Shown here piece after piece: positions 1 through 12,079 of a stretch of 64,000 bases of DNA (position 1 is the first letter of the stretch; each line of letters starts with the position of its first letter). Under the pieces are notes generated by a model. That model was not told the origin of the DNA. It was given only the letters and a program-made list of their open reading frames with translations, and searched no databases. A program made the translations under genes and the position numbers. This DNA is from Cylindrodendrum hubeiense (taxonomy: Eukaryota > Ascomycota > Sordariomycetes > Hypocreales > Nectriaceae). The stretch spans positions 31,663 to 95,662 of the forward strand of contig JAANBB010000121.1 in assembly GCA_014621425.1 (NCBI GenBank), in the 5' to 3' direction.

Positions 1-1162
1 CGACGATGACGGCGGCGGGAAGCTCCGAAATGAATGACTTGATGATGCGAACGTTGATCTCGGGGGCGGCGGCGTGAGTGAAACCACTGGGGACAGTCTC
101 AATGATGCTAACCATGGGATCATCCTTGCGGTGGATGTTGATACCAGCGCTAATTCCGGTGTAGAGCAGGATGACGAAGGCGGTTCGCAGGGTGGAGATG
201 AAGAAGAAGAGCTTGGCGCGCTGAGGCTGGCGCTTGGCCAGGGTCGAGCAGATGGCACGGATGCCGTAGAGCATGACGAGGGCGGTCAGGCCAAGGGCGG
301 CATCAATCTTGGTGCTGCCAAGGTTCTTGAGGGTGTGGATGATGACCTCGTAGGTGGGAGCACGGGTGTTGACGCCGGAGATGCCCATGAGCTTGGGAAC
401 CTGGCCAGCGGCAATGGAAACACCGGAGCCAGTCATGAAGGCGCAAATAGCGGGCAGCGGGATGACCTCAACGATCCATCCAACTCGGGCGAGACCGATG
501 AAGGTCACAATGGCACCGATAATGACAGCAAGTGCAGAAGCCACAACATGGCCTTCGACATCAGGGATGGAGTCGGCGGCGGACAGGACAATGTTACCCG
601 TGACCTGCGACATAACGGCAACGGGCTGCAGGATACGGTCAGCTGGGCTGCGCGAGGAGCTGTGGGGGAGGGGAAGAGCGCAAACGTACACCAATGGTAA
701 TATCCTTAGACGTGGCAAAGAACCAATAGAGCAGGACACCCATGAAGGATGTGTACAAGCCATATTCGACGGGGAGCTGGGCCAATTGGGCGTAGGCCAT
801 GGACTGAGGAACCACGACGGCACCGACGGTGATACCTGTTGGGCGCGGGGAGTTAGCGATCGTCGACGCAGGGTTTAATTTTTTTTTGTCCTGTCAGATA
901 ACTTACCGGCAATCATGTCACCCAGGAACCAGATCAGGTTGTACTTGCCGATCCACGACAAGAAGGGGAACAGGCTGTAAGCATACTCGGCGATGCCATG
1001 GAAGGTAGGGGTGAACTCCTCGAGGAACTCGGCGACGGTGGGCTCGCGCTCAATGTAGGGGTCGGCGTTGGTGATGGAAGGCACGCTCTCCTCAGGCTCG
1101 ACATGGTCAGCACCGAGGAACCTTTCCAGGGGGGTCCTGGCCTTGTGGGTAGGAGAAGTCAT
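1..1162 (-). CDS. Sulfate permease, SulP family (5' part, runs off the left edge)
   Basis: High-affinity sulfate uptake at the plasma membrane, first step of sulfur assimilation; related to fungal SutB/Cys-14. The start is the ATG at 1162-1160. Exons read 1162-908, 835-690 and 625-1, joined by GT-AG introns of 72 and 64 bp, giving 342 codons still open at the edge. After a hydrophilic N-terminus of about 70 residues, the join at 908/835 gives the SulP signature DMIAGITVGAVVVPQSMAYA, and the join at 690/625 gives KDITIGPVAVMSQ, the usual fungal sequence of the next helices. Later helices are visible to the edge, where SELPAAVIV is read. The rest of the transporter and its C-terminal STAS domain lie outside the window. 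A longer upstream reading of the first exon frame is less likely because the chosen ATG gives the normal family N-terminus. No sulfur-regulator site was recognised upstream. Confidence 0.9.
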
Positions 1163-2346
1163 TCTGTCCGATGGAGAAGGAGTAGGGACTAAGAATTGAC
1201 AGTGGCGATTGTTCCGAGGGAGAAAAAGTCGGGGACGAGGGCGTCCTTTATGAGTTTGAGATGTCGCGGGCACAAGTGCACTCGGACTATCGCTCGGTCG
1301 GTCGGGGAGTGGAAAGAGTGGCACACACTAATACTGCAGCCAAGACGGACAAGGTGTCGCCAAGCCCCAGAAAAGAGAGAGGAGTTGGATAGCGGCGGCG
1401 TATGACGCGCCAGTAGAGGAAGCGGTCGAGGTGGCGGCCAGGGGAAGACTCAAGTGCCTTGGGTTGTCTCAAGATCCGACTCGAGGGTGCTTGCGGTTGA
1501 GGATGAAGCTCTGTGAGTGAGACTGAAGATGGAAAAGAAGAGCGGCGAGGACGGGGTATTAATTAAGTTTCTGTCGTCTCGGCCGCGCAGTGGGTGTGGC
1601 GATCCTGATGGCCAGATGGAGACGAGCCTGGGCTGGCCGGCGCTGGTGGAGCAGGCCTACGCAGACACCACAGCACACTCAGCACACAACACCATGCAAG
1701 CCAGGAAGCTGCTCAGGGCTGCGCAAAGGACAATCCAGGGTCGCCTGATGACGGGGATCGTCGAGGAACGCACACAGCACACAGGGAGCATGCACAGGGA
1801 ACGCACCCAGGCCACGCCGGGGCGTCGGGAGCGGCAGGGATGCGGCCACACGGCCGAGCCCACATGCCCACAGCTGCAGATGGGCCCGGGGAGTACTGGT
1901 ACATGCTGGATGCTCACAGGACCCGCGCGTACCGTGGGAGTACCCTTCTCGGAGCGTCGCGCAGAGCGGCAGACGGACAAGGGATGGGGAGTTGGCGGAG
2001 GCCCCTGTCGCAGCTGCATCGAAACGGCCGCGAAGACACTGAGGAGTCATTGGCGCACCGCAGGGCCCTGGGCGGGGAGTTGCGTGGCGTGGGGGATTTG
2101 GCCCAGGGCGAAACCGGGGCGGCGCCAGGACTCTCACTCGCACTCACTCGTCGCTATTGCGTGCTGGCCAGGATCCAAGCATGCCATCGTTGTTATGCCG
2201 TAGAGTCTCCGCCGGAAGCCCACAAGCTTGCGTCTTCTTTGGGCTCGCCGTGGGGCCAGGCCCCTCCCAGCGTCACAGGCGCTGTAGCCATTTGAGTGAG
2301 CCGGTAGCTAGTGCACCGGGAGACCAGCGCGGCACTCGACTGACCC

Positions 2347-2368
2347 GTGTGTGTGAGTGTGTGTGTAT
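2347..2368. repeat. Short GT-rich microsatellite
   Basis: Alternating GT interrupted once by GA, lying in non-coding DNA upstream of the sulfate permease. Confidence 0.7.
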
Positions 2369-5300
2369 GCTGTAGATAGAGGGCATGGAGGGACGGACAT
2401 ATTCCGGGCAAAACGGAAAAAGAAAAGAGAAAAAGACACGCACGCTGTCGAAACGAGGCGTCGCTAGAGGATTCGGGCGCCTATCCCCCAAATGAACTCA
2501 GAACGCACCGCGTTCGCGCAAGAAGCGATAGTCTGGCCTGTTTGGAGGATTTTTGCAGAGCTTTGCAGAGCCACCACGCACGACGAAGTCGACGACGATG
2601 GCGCAATCGGCGCCACAGCCAATGGCGGCGTGGCTGCGTCCACCTAAAGCGGGCTTCCCAGGGACGCTTGGATCATTTGGCTGCTCCCGGCGCCGCCCAG
2701 ACCCGTTTCGGTTTGGTGGGGGAGAAGCCACGGGGAGATGGGGCGGCCTTACCGCGCACGTATGGGAGACTCAGGTCCTCAGGTAGGCGTTCGCCATTGC
2801 TCAGAGTGACGGAAGGCCCAATTGTGATTGCTGGGAGCGAGCGAGAGACGAGCGAGAGAAGAGCGATCACCGCAGTCACACCCCGCTCTCGCCCCTAGTT
2901 ATGACACAACTTTTGGGGATCGGCTGGGGGCCCGATGCAACAGAACATGCCAACGTGGGACCGACGGCTTCCTTCCATTCTTGGTGTTCCATCTTTGGTG
3001 GAATCGCCCATCTCTTTTTTTCCTCTGCCAAGTGATTGCTGCCTTCCTTTCTTGCCTGGTTGCTTACCGCACCTGCATGTTGCTGCGTGGAAGCGAGGAG
3101 AGGGCTGTCTGCCTATCTCCCCAGTGTATCTCCCCAGCGGGCAGCCAGCAAATTCCACGCCGGACGGATTCAGCACCGTCAACCATCACCATTCACCTAA
3201 AAATGGCATCATCGCCATCTAGCTCCCGGGCGAGTCTGCACCAATCACCGCGCCGTATTTCCACTGTCTTTCAACTGGCTTCGTTTCGGTTAGCCCTTAG
3301 ACTTCGTCCTCTTCGGCCACTACGCTGCAACGGACAGTCGGTCGACCAGCCCCGGCCCCACTCTCCCCGGAACCACCCACTCTCACCCACGCTCACCAGC
3401 TGCCAACCGTCCTCACCACCACTCATAACCTGCCGAAAGTCACCATCCCTGTGTATCTGACCAAAGCAGATGCAAACACTTATGCGCCCTTTCCACCCCC
3501 ATCCCACCCATTGTCACCCCTTCTTCGCCCGTACCTCCAAGTACCTCGTGTACGTACCCAACCGGCTCGTCGCGCCCAACCGGCGTGGTAAGTGGGTGTT
3601 ACGTGGGGAATCTGGTCATGCCCATGTGCTCATGACCGCAGTCAACCGTGATCCCAATTCCTTGTCTCTGCCTCGTCTAGGCTGCTGGTCCACCGAAGCC
3701 AAGACATTCCCCTGGGACATGGCACATGGGGCATGGCAGCACCCGATGCAACGAGACCCCAAATCTGCCCTCTATCCCGCTAACGGTTTCCAGATGGGGA
3801 TCATCAAAGCGTGTCTGGTGCTGCCAGCCGTCTCCGCCAGCCGTCTCCAGAGCCTGGGCGCTGCAAAGTCTAGACTCGCCTTAGCTGAGCCGTAGTCTCG
3901 GGAGCCAGATGCCAAGCGCTGTTGATCGCGGATGAAGTGAATTAGGTCGATATCTGCAATGCCGAGCTCACGAGGCCCAAACGCCCAGCTAGTGATTTTC
4001 TTTTTCCATCTCGACCTCCCAATTATTAGGGCCAAAACCAATAGCTTGCAGCTTTCCCGGGGCCTGGACCTTTGCGCGGGCGTCCTACTACGAGTCCGTC
4101 CGCCGAGTCTGCTCTGACGCAATAGACCCTGATATATTGCTTCATTCCTAGCGTCCATTTGGTTGGCCCTTGACTGTGCTACGCCCTTAATCACGAAAAA
4201 CTCCTCGTAATCATGCCAGAACGAAATCACACACCAAGGGGGCCGTGCCACCCGGCGCCTCGCTCTCACGGGCCCTCGCCCTCCTCGTTTGGGACATCGC
4301 AGGTTTTCCCCGTGTTGGACTTACGAAATAGAAATAGGATTTGCTGCTTTTGGAGTCGCAGCCTCCGGTCAGCCCGGGAGCACGTCATTACCATGTAGAG
4401 CAGTTCGTCTCATCCTTGTACAAGCTGAGTTGGCGCAGACCCGCCATCGGGGAGCATCCTCGCTTGCCGTCTCCTCTTTGAATCCTCCTGCATGGCAGAT
4501 GGGGCCGTCCCATGCCATGTTTCGGACCGTCGGCGCTCGTCCGAGGTTCCAGCTTACCTTTGAGAGATTAACTGACCGAAAGGCCTCCCAGGGTGTCATT
4601 GCCACCCCATGTGGCGAGAGATCGCTTCACCTTGGGCCTAGGCCATCTCCATCTGAGGCCATCTCCAAAGCTCCACCACGCCCTGGTCTGACAGCGTCTC
4701 AATCCAGGTGGACATTTAATTCGTATTTGTTGGGTATACCGGGCAGGCAGCCGAAGCGGCAGCCATTGGCCAGTTGGCGTCCCAATGTTGATCCTTCCAT
4801 GACGAGACTTGATGATCGATTGACGAATCTGCGACAGATTCATGACAACCTCAAACCTCCCAGCTCGTGATGCAGAATCCTGTCACACAACATATCAGCT
4901 CGCCTCGGTGAGGGGCCCTAGTCTAGCGCCCTGGGCCGCCTTGGCCGCGTTTAGGCTGAGGGTGTGAGTCCGCGGAAATCATGCTGCCAAGCGGCATGCA
5001 GATCTGCCCAGGCTCACCCCTCCCTCACCAAGACATTTAGTCATGACCAAGTCCTGGGGGAGGCTGCATATAGCGGCAGTTTGGGTCTAGGCTCCCGGCG
5101 CCAGCCCCATGGATCTCTCCGCTGCACCACCGAGTACTGGTACATGTACCTGCCGAGCCTTTGAAGGGGTGCCATCCCGGCCCCCAGACATGCGACCACC
5201 CGGTTTACTGTACCGGGGAGACGGTAATGACCGAGCCACCACCTGCAGAAAGCACGTCTTTGCCGTCTTGGTGAATCAAGAGGCTCTTCGTGGCGTCCGG

Positions 5301-6007
5301 CCACCACGCTTCGATCGCTTGGCAACACACCCTACTCGGCTTCCGGCACAGATCCCAGCCGCGAGGCCATCATCAACGACGTCCTGACGGCTGAGTTCTT
5401 GCCTTCGTGATGAGTCTCCCCCCATCCATATTCTCGGTAATTGGATCCACCGCCGACGCTCCTGAGAACCTTACCCCCATGCCCGCATGTCTAGCCCAAA
5501 GATCATTGGGTCGCGAACAGGTCGGCATGGTAAGAAAATGCTTCCTCCATGTCCCCATTGGTGCGATCCACTGCAGGGAGGCCAGGCTAGGTGGTCGAGA
5601 GCCTGGTCTTTGTCGGAGATACTTCCCAGGACTCAGAGTTTGGAATTGCGCAAGGCAGTGAAATGTTGGTCTAGGCGATGGCGTCGAAAGCCATGATAAT
5701 GATGACAGCTTCGCAAGCAGGAATCAGGTCGACGCGGTGCAGTTGTGCCGCCAATCTAGATCTGCCACTGCGTCTGGTGGCTGCCACCATGCGTGCCGAT
5801 ATCCCGAGAGGTCTGGGCATCCAAGCCTGTCCCAGACAGACCCAGGAGCCGTCTCCATCGCATGCTCCTACACGTGACACCCTGCAGGCCGGTTATTGAA
5901 ATTATGCTCATATTTTGGCTTTCAATTAAGCTTACCAGTGACCCACCTGTCGAGCCAGCATTATGTATGGTTTTTGAGGTCCATTCTGGGTGCTGCGCGG
6001 TCGGGTG

Positions 6008-6034
6008 TGGTGTTGAGGTGCAGGCTCAACACCA
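6008..6034. repeat. Perfect 10-bp inverted repeat with 7-bp loop
   Basis: TGGTGTTGAG is followed after GTGCAGG by its exact complement CTCAACACCA. It lies about 125 bp before the CGGGGAG cluster in the same non-coding stretch. It could be a protein site, a transcript hairpin or part of a degraded small transposon. Confidence 0.6.
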
Positions 6035-6159
6035 GACGTCGTTGAAAAGTAGTTGGGTTGCGGTTGGAAATGCATAAAAAACGGCTGCATTGGTTTTTCC
6101 AGGGTCTAATTGATCGAATCGGGACGGAATATCTGTGCACGCGTGAGTTTGGGCGATTT

Positions 6160-6616
6160 CGGGGAGTTCACGGGGAGTTGCACATCTTCGTCGGGGAGTT
6201 CGTGGGTGAAGCTTCGGGGAGTATGATCCTCGGGGAATGCATCACTTCAGAGGTCCGACAAACATGCTCAGCGACATGTCGGGGGGATGAACAGAGCATC
6301 GCATTCAGGCGGCGAACGAAACGATCAATTGATGAAAACTATCTGAATTCTCCCCGACAGCCCATTGACCCAGATCCATCGGAGGCCTGACGACGCGACG
6401 GGTCGCCCATGAAGCGTCGCTCACGCTACCAGCCCTGGCAATGCCAGCAAGTGCGGCCACTTTCCCCTAGATCCAGCGCGGCGGTATCGCTTATTCAAAA
6501 TCGTACCAGCGCTCCAGTTTAGCCCTGGAATCCCTCGCGCCAGCTTGCGACCACGAACCGGTACCTCGATTGCCGCGTTGGTTCCTCGCGGAGGAGATGA
6601 CGCGGTTCGGGGAGTT
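6160..6616. repeat. Cluster of the motif CGGGGAG
   Basis: Direct copies begin at 6160, 6171, 6192, 6215 and 6608, most of them followed by TT. One inverted copy, CTCCCCG, lies at 6350-6356, and a near copy (CGGGGAA) at 6231. About 0.06 copies would be expected by chance on both strands over this length. The role is unknown. Binding sites for a regulator or subterminal repeats of a decayed DNA transposon are possible. Confidence 0.55.
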
Positions 6617-7360
6617 CACCGCCCAAAAGCACGGACTCGCCGCGCGTCTCGATTGAGCAAGTTGCAGGTAGGTGAGTCGTCACGGCAGACGTAAAATTCA
6701 TCTTGGAGAAACGACATGGTGGGTCGACATTGCGACGAACATAGACGCAACCTGGTATTTGTTGGTCATGGGATTTGTCCAGGGTCAGATTGAGCTTGAA
6801 ACCATGCTCGTGCGCTCTGGTCGACCTGTCTCTAGGGTAGGCTTGTGCTTGGTGAGTCACCAATTGCTACACCGGAGCGGTCATCTGTGCTGAACTGAAT
6901 TCCTTTTCAAGATTGTATTATAGAATAAGAAGATACTATTCAGCTCAAATTGAAAGTGATTATCGGACTATTCGACGATTTTTGATGCGTAGTGCGCAAA
7001 TCTACAGTCGTCCTCCCACGAAATTGTGAAAAATGCCGATATTTGCGTGTGAATGTTGAGAAAACATGTTATTGCAGTTCCAGGTTGACAGACTTCACTA
7101 TGCTGCGCACTCCTCCAAATACAACTACCCAGGTAGCAATATATCTTAGCGTATAACATAATACCATACTTCATGTAATAGACACTACTGTGGTTGAATT
7201 TCCCTATGAAGCTCGTCTGTTACAATTCCAATGGGTGGATTCGCCCTCTAACCTCTGACTCTACCATCACAACACGTCTGAGAGGAGGTTCATCCTAGGG
7301 ACTCAATTGTGATCGATAATAAGCTTCTATCTGCCGCTTCTAGCAACAAAATCGCGTCGC

Positions 7361-7395
7361 TTGGCTTTGCTTGGCTTTCCTTGGCTTGGCTTGGC
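7361..7395. repeat. TTGGC short repeat
   Basis: Five TTGGC units starting at 7361, 7371, 7381, 7386 and 7391, the first two spaced 10 bp and the last three 5 bp apart. It is non-coding and about 360 bp upstream of the macro-domain gene. Confidence 0.6.
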
Positions 7396-7650
7396 AGCAT
7401 TTCCGTTCCGCTAGCGACCACTAGCATACCCAAAGAAACTGGAGTTCGGAAAAACACCAATATTCGTTGAGGTTGGATTAATAGGTGCATTCGACAACAA
7501 GCCATCACGCCTATTCACCAATTTTCATTGATTTATACCTAGGTCGTGAATGAAAACTGTTTCTGCCTGGCGCCATGAAGACCTGTGAAGTGTGCGCCAA
7601 ATCTCCATTTCCAAGCCACACTCGGTGAGTGAGTCACTGTAAAAACGACG

Positions 7651-7658
7651 TATATAAA
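7651..7658 (+). promoter_or_regulatory. TATA box of the macro-domain gene
   Basis: TATATAAA lies 107 bp upstream of the ATG at 7758, with a short CT/CA-rich leader between, which is the usual spacing for a fungal TATA promoter. Confidence 0.55.
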
Positions 7659-7757
7659 TCCAATGAACACCGATTGAGCTTCCATTTGTACAAAAGTCCT
7701 GGCGATCCTTAACTTCTATCTATAATCTTCGCCCTTCAGTGCACTCAGCTCATCAAG

Positions 7758-8360
7758 ATGGCAGACGCCGCGTTCAATTTGGAGCAGACCACTATCAATT
7801 CCATTAGGTCTCTGCCTCCAGACACTTACCTCATCCATGCCACAAACTGCATCGCCGAGTGGGGAGCTGGCATCGCAGCTGAGCTCGCCCTCGTTTTCCC
7901 AGCAGCATGTAGAGAGTACAAGAACTTCTGCAACTCCGCCAAGACCAACGCATCGGCACGATGGCCGCCGCAGACGCTCGCCGGACGATGCTTCATAATC
8001 CCACCACAGCAGGCAGATGTAGCCGCCGGTGCCCCTCGCATTCATATTGTCTGCGTTTTTACCAGCTATGGATATGGGCGGCCAAATGGATCAACCGGGA
8101 AGCCGGGAAAGGACAGCACCGGCAAGATATTGGTTCAGACCATGAGTGCTCTCAAGGAGCTAAGAGCACAGCTCGAGGCAAAGACGGAAGCAGGAAAGAG
8201 TGAAGGCGACAAGGCGGGGAGCGAAATTGTGCTATACTCGCCGATGTTCAATTCTGGAGCTTTTCGTGTGCCGTGGGAGAAGACAACCGCTTTGATTGGC
8301 AAAACCTTTGCAGGCTGGGATGGACGCTGGCTGGTAATGGAGCCACCGTCAACACGATAA
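7758..8360 (+). CDS. POA1: Macro-domain protein, ADP-ribose 1''-phosphate phosphatase (Poa1-like)
   Basis: An intronless 200-residue protein made almost wholly of one macro domain. Residues 24-51 carry the Poa1-type ligand loop: HATNCIAEWGAGIAAELAL matches the family pattern of a buried strand, Asn-Cys, and a glycine-rich turn. Strand 79-83 (FIIPP) and strand 95-108 (IHIVCVFTSYGYGR) follow the family order. The C-terminal PMFNSGAFRVPWEKT matches the Poa1 segment that closes the phosphate pocket. Yeast Poa1 removes the 1''-phosphate from ADP-ribose 1''-phosphate, a by-product of tRNA splicing; members can also reverse mono-ADP-ribosylation. Length is slightly above yeast Poa1 (177 residues), the excess lying in a Lys/Glu-rich insertion near 120-155. 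The start is supported by the TATA box 107 bp upstream. The family call is firm; the substrate is inferred. Confidence 0.88.
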   Translation: MADAAFNLEQTTINSIRSLPPDTYLIHATNCIAEWGAGIAAELALVFPAACREYKNFCNSAKTNASARWPPQTLAGRCFIIPPQQADVAAGAPRIHIVCVFTSYGYGRPNGSTGKPGKDSTGKILVQTMSALKELRAQLEAKTEAGKSEGDKAGSEIVLYSPMFNSGAFRVPWEKTTALIGKTFAGWDGRWLVMEPPSTR

Positions 8361-9517
8361 GTATTAGGATGCTCGGAGCGTTACGGTTGAGAATTTGGAA
8401 GACATCACTGGAATTAAGGATTTTAGAGACTTTTACAATAAACCATGGTCGTGGCACAGGTATAGCTGATTGTACCGTTTCACCCAGGCCGTTGACCTGC
8501 TTGAGCTAACGCTGTCCTACACACCCAATGAATATCTGCAACCTAAGTGTCAGCACCTAACCAACAAAGTTACAATGCGATGCTCTCACGATCTCCCCTC
8601 CTTCAAACTTGCGACATCCCCGTTCATCAGCTACCATGGCCACCGGTACTCAGCTCCAGTCTCTTTGTATGGCTCAACTGCCTAACGAGGCGCGGGTTGC
8701 TATCTGCTTAAGATATTGCGAATGCGCGGTTTCCGCCAACACATCATTTGACACCTTGGCGAGTGGATGAAGCAAGATTGCGGTATAGGAGGTCCCTTTT
8801 TTTGCCGCTGGGAATGTACCCTGGAGATTTAGTTAGAAGTGAAGACAGCCATCTCTTGACTTCCTCTACCAAATCCAGTTATTTATCTCATGTGACGCAA
8901 ATGTCCAAACCTTGAACAATTTCCTAGACGAATTCTCACAATGCCAATACTCAGCCCAGAAGTGTTTGGAGGTCTGGGCTCTTTAAGATGCCTCTGCAGC
9001 GTTACTCAAGCATCTCTGAGCCTCATCTCACTTTGAAGGCATTCAAGAGCCTCTCAATCATACTCAAATAGACAGTCTAGGCCTGTGAGTGAGAATGAGG
9101 GGACCAACTGTGAGATGACCGCGGAAAAAGCAGTTCCCTAAATATTGGATGGAGAATCTCTTAGGCGCCGTGTCTATATTGAAGAAAAACACAGCTTAAC
9201 CTCTGTAACGTGGATTTTCATCATAGAATTGACAACAAAATAGCTCTAAATGTCATCTCAAGTCTTAATGTTCCTAAATTAACCAACGACGGGGATTATT
9301 GCACCATACAGACTAACAAGGGCGTTATCATCCCCACTCATAAATAAGAGTCATGTCCCCCGCTCATAAATTAGGAGTCACATTGTGCTAACCGATATTT
9401 AGCCCTGTGCGCTTATAGACGGGCCGTTTTGCGACAATGACTGAATGAGTCAATTGTGCCAGCTTCATTACCGCAAACCTCTTGTCCGATTAAGTTTCAT
9501 TGGGGATAGAACTCAAC
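8361..9517. other. AT-richer intergenic region, nothing recognised
   Basis: This stretch lies between the macro-domain and acetyltransferase genes. Stop codons are frequent in all frames; the longest open stretches are about 70-78 codons and show no motif. No repeat or RNA gene was recognised. Confidence 0.5.
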
Positions 9518-10683
9518 ATGTCTAGCAAATTATTTACCTACCACACCGTTCCAGATGGCCTATTGCAACTTGTCACGGGCCACCTGCCGTTCTCGCTGCC
9601 CCTTCTAAGGCGACTTCAATATACGTCGTTCAAACACGGATTAACCCCGACATCCAGAATCATCTTCGTTTCTGATACTGGCGAAATCGGCGATGGGCTT
9701 CCTCTGCCAAAAAGATTTACGGTGGTTTACGTTGATGTTGGCAGCGATCAAAACACACAAACGTGGATATACTCGACCTTAGAGGACCAGAAGCAATTGG
9801 ACGCAGACGATGAAATACTGTATGAACAGCAGCTCAAGCTGGTTGTGGATGAGATAATCCGCTTGGCCAAGGAATATGGCCAAGAACTAGTACATCCTGG
9901 TGCCGTGCTCATTGGAACTCTTCACACAAGCGTTCGCGCCATTTTGGAGAGGACCGGACGAGTCACCGGAAGGAAATCGGGACTCTACGACAAGTGGCTC
10001 TTCAAGGTCGAAGACATACCGGACAACGGATCACAGCTCCCAGACGGACTGCATTGGTCCCCGGCCTCGTTGGAGGACTGTAAACTTGCCATCTTGCGCT
10101 CGGATATCCCACGGACAGCGTCAGACCGCCTTCGATTATTCTGAAACACCAGTGACCACGTATACTAATTGGTACTTTGATGTAGGGAAAAACTGGCTCA
10201 GTTCCCAAGTTTGACTATTAAACTCGAAGACGGGACGCCAATCTCGTGGGCGTTTCTTAGTAGGTTGCCGCCGAGATCAGAAAATTGCGGGTTACTAACT
10301 CGAATATAGGTCCAGATGGATCGTTGGCCAGCCTTCATTGCGAGGTATGCTGCTCTTCCAACCCTTCGGCTAGGCCGGGAAACTCATAATCGCTTCTAGG
10401 AACCATACCGGCGGCGAGGCTTGGCCAAGATATTGGCTGCTAAGCTTTTCCGGGAGCGAACATATGACTACGGTGATGATGGGTGGTGTTCTGCTGACGT
10501 AGCGCCGGATAACGACGGTAGCCGTGGCATGTGCAAGCGCTTGAATGGAAAGCAACACTGGACCTTGTCGTGGTGAGTCACAACGGAGTTAACCCACCGA
10601 TAGCGGACCTCAACTGACTCCATGTTAGGGTTCTCTTGAATGTTAGAGAGACGCTGTCAGGAGAAACGAACGGAGGCAAATGA
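9518..10683 (+). CDS. GNAT-family N-acetyltransferase (FR47-like)
   Basis: Five exons (9518-10119, 10186-10259, 10310-10344, 10400-10572, 10629-10683) joined by four short GT-AG introns encode 312 residues. The N-terminal half (about 1-200) is the variable substrate-side region, opening with YHTVPDGLLQLVTGHLPFSL, typical of this fungal group. The C-terminal half is the GNAT fold. The reconstructed joins give IKLEDGTPISWAFLSPDGSL, then the acetyl-CoA pyrophosphate loop EEPYRRRGLAKILA at about residues 238-251 (the R-x-x-G-x-A pattern). SADVAPDNDGSRGMCKRLNG follows, a classic motif B region. Every intron junction restores the family reading frame. An in-frame TTG lies 18 bp upstream, but the first ATG (9518) was chosen. 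The acyl acceptor cannot be predicted; small amines, amino acids or protein N-termini are all possible. Confidence 0.87.
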
Positions 10684-12079
10684 ACGGGACACCGAATAGG
10701 AGATATGCGATTCTGGTTCCACTGGGTTCAAATTTTCTGAAAAGCAAGATGTCCTTGTAGACTCCTAGATCTATTTCTTGTGCATTTTGTCTAATACACG
10801 TTGCGAATCTCAACTTGGATTTTATTTCTAGTGCATGAAACTGAACTGTCGCCGCTTTATCTTAAAGCTAGTGTGAGCACGGAACGTGTGGATACGGTCC
10901 GGATAGTGAGCCTCTTCTGTCGGTATATCTCTCTTTCTTACAGTCCCACACCGCTTTCAATCGAAAGGAAATCCAAAATTGGGAACAACTTGCAGGGATA
11001 GTCTTGCTCCATTTCACACGTCGGCAGAAACGGTAAGGAATCAGTAAGGCAGCTTTTCTGGTTTTAGACTCCACTCGGAGTTTATCCCAGATTGAGGCTG
11101 AATTAACAAGGGACCACCTGGTTGTTGCACAGCCACTGAGCCGGTACTTCCGTGCCGCCGCTGCCGTTGAATCTGATTGAAATCCCCGGTAATGCAGACT
11201 GATATGTTCCATTACAGCCACATGATGATACTCAATCCTCAAAATGCGAGGCTTCCCGTACTAATGTTCCAATCCGGTGGAATCGGTCCTGGTTTCCAGT
11301 TTTTAGCACAATAAGATAACAGTGCTCTCTCTGCCCATTCCTAACGACCCAATAGCTTCCTGTATAAAAGCCAACGGTGAACCCATTTTTCATGTATGAA
11401 AAATTTCGAACATTATCGTCTCCGTTCTATTCATTTCTCGTGATCCTCCTACCATGCACGAAGAAATCCTTCCGCGGCATTAAGTAAAGCTCAGCCTCAT
11501 GCTGCTCAACGGCCCCAAATCCAAAAACTGTTAGATGCCCGCTTTCCATATTGAGTTAGCTGTGCGAGATGTCTTACTCTGAGCCTCTCAAATTTCCCAA
11601 CTGCGCATAAGAATTGGGGGTCCAGCAGACAGCACACTCCGGCGCATAGATAAGATGAGCCGAGAGTATTTTGCATACCCCGAATTTCCCGCAAGGCTGA
11701 ATATTTGGGGTTTTGCTCTAATTGTAGAATATTTACGGGGCCTCTGCCTGCGGAAAACAAAGCACGGCTGTCGAATGTGCCTTGTGCGTTGGTCGTGCCC
11801 ACTTAAAACCCCGGCAGTCGTTTCGCAAGTGTTCATGGGTCCGAGGCTCATTCTAAACTTTAGTCTCGATTTGAAACAGCAAGTGAGTTTGTGTAGATGG
11901 ACTGCTTGTGGATTCCTTCTCGTCTTCTTCTCATGTCTCCAGATCAAGGCAAACTCGTATTGAGCTTAACCTTTTGTATAGTCTCCAAACCTTGCGCTGT
12001 AGTGTTGTCCTCCTCTCGTTCCTGTGTCACACTGCCCCGGCTTCATCTCTGAGTAGATTCAAATACCCTCTTTTGCATC
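10684..12079. other. Intergenic region with an orphan TATA motif
   Basis: No gene is supported. A good TATAAAAG lies at 11363-11370, about 700 bp before the next start codon, with only a 32-codon frame just after it. Longer minus-strand frames (for example near 10.9-11.2 and 11.5-11.9 kb) have no recognisable content. Confidence 0.45.

Larger units (their letters stand above)
1163..7757. other. Long intergenic region, no convincing gene
   Basis: Holds the promoter side of the sulfate permease and the promoter of the macro-domain gene. The many open frames, mostly below 230 codons, overlap on both strands, show no family motif and cannot be joined into a sensible protein. Landmarks are a GT-rich tract at 2347-2368, a perfect inverted repeat at 6008-6034, a cluster of CGGGGAG at 6160-6616, and TTGGC repeats at 7361-7395. 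The base composition appears to shift from GC-rich to AT-richer near 6.9 kb. Confidence 0.5.

Noticed and set aside
1890..5152. Exact 15-bp match GAGTACTGGTACATG at about 1890 and 5131
   Set aside because: One or two matches of this length are expected by chance in 64 kb, and the flanks differ.
11363..11490. TATAAAAG followed by a 32-codon hydrophobic frame
   Set aside because: The ATG is only about 22 bp after the TATA, too near for normal initiation, and there is no other support.
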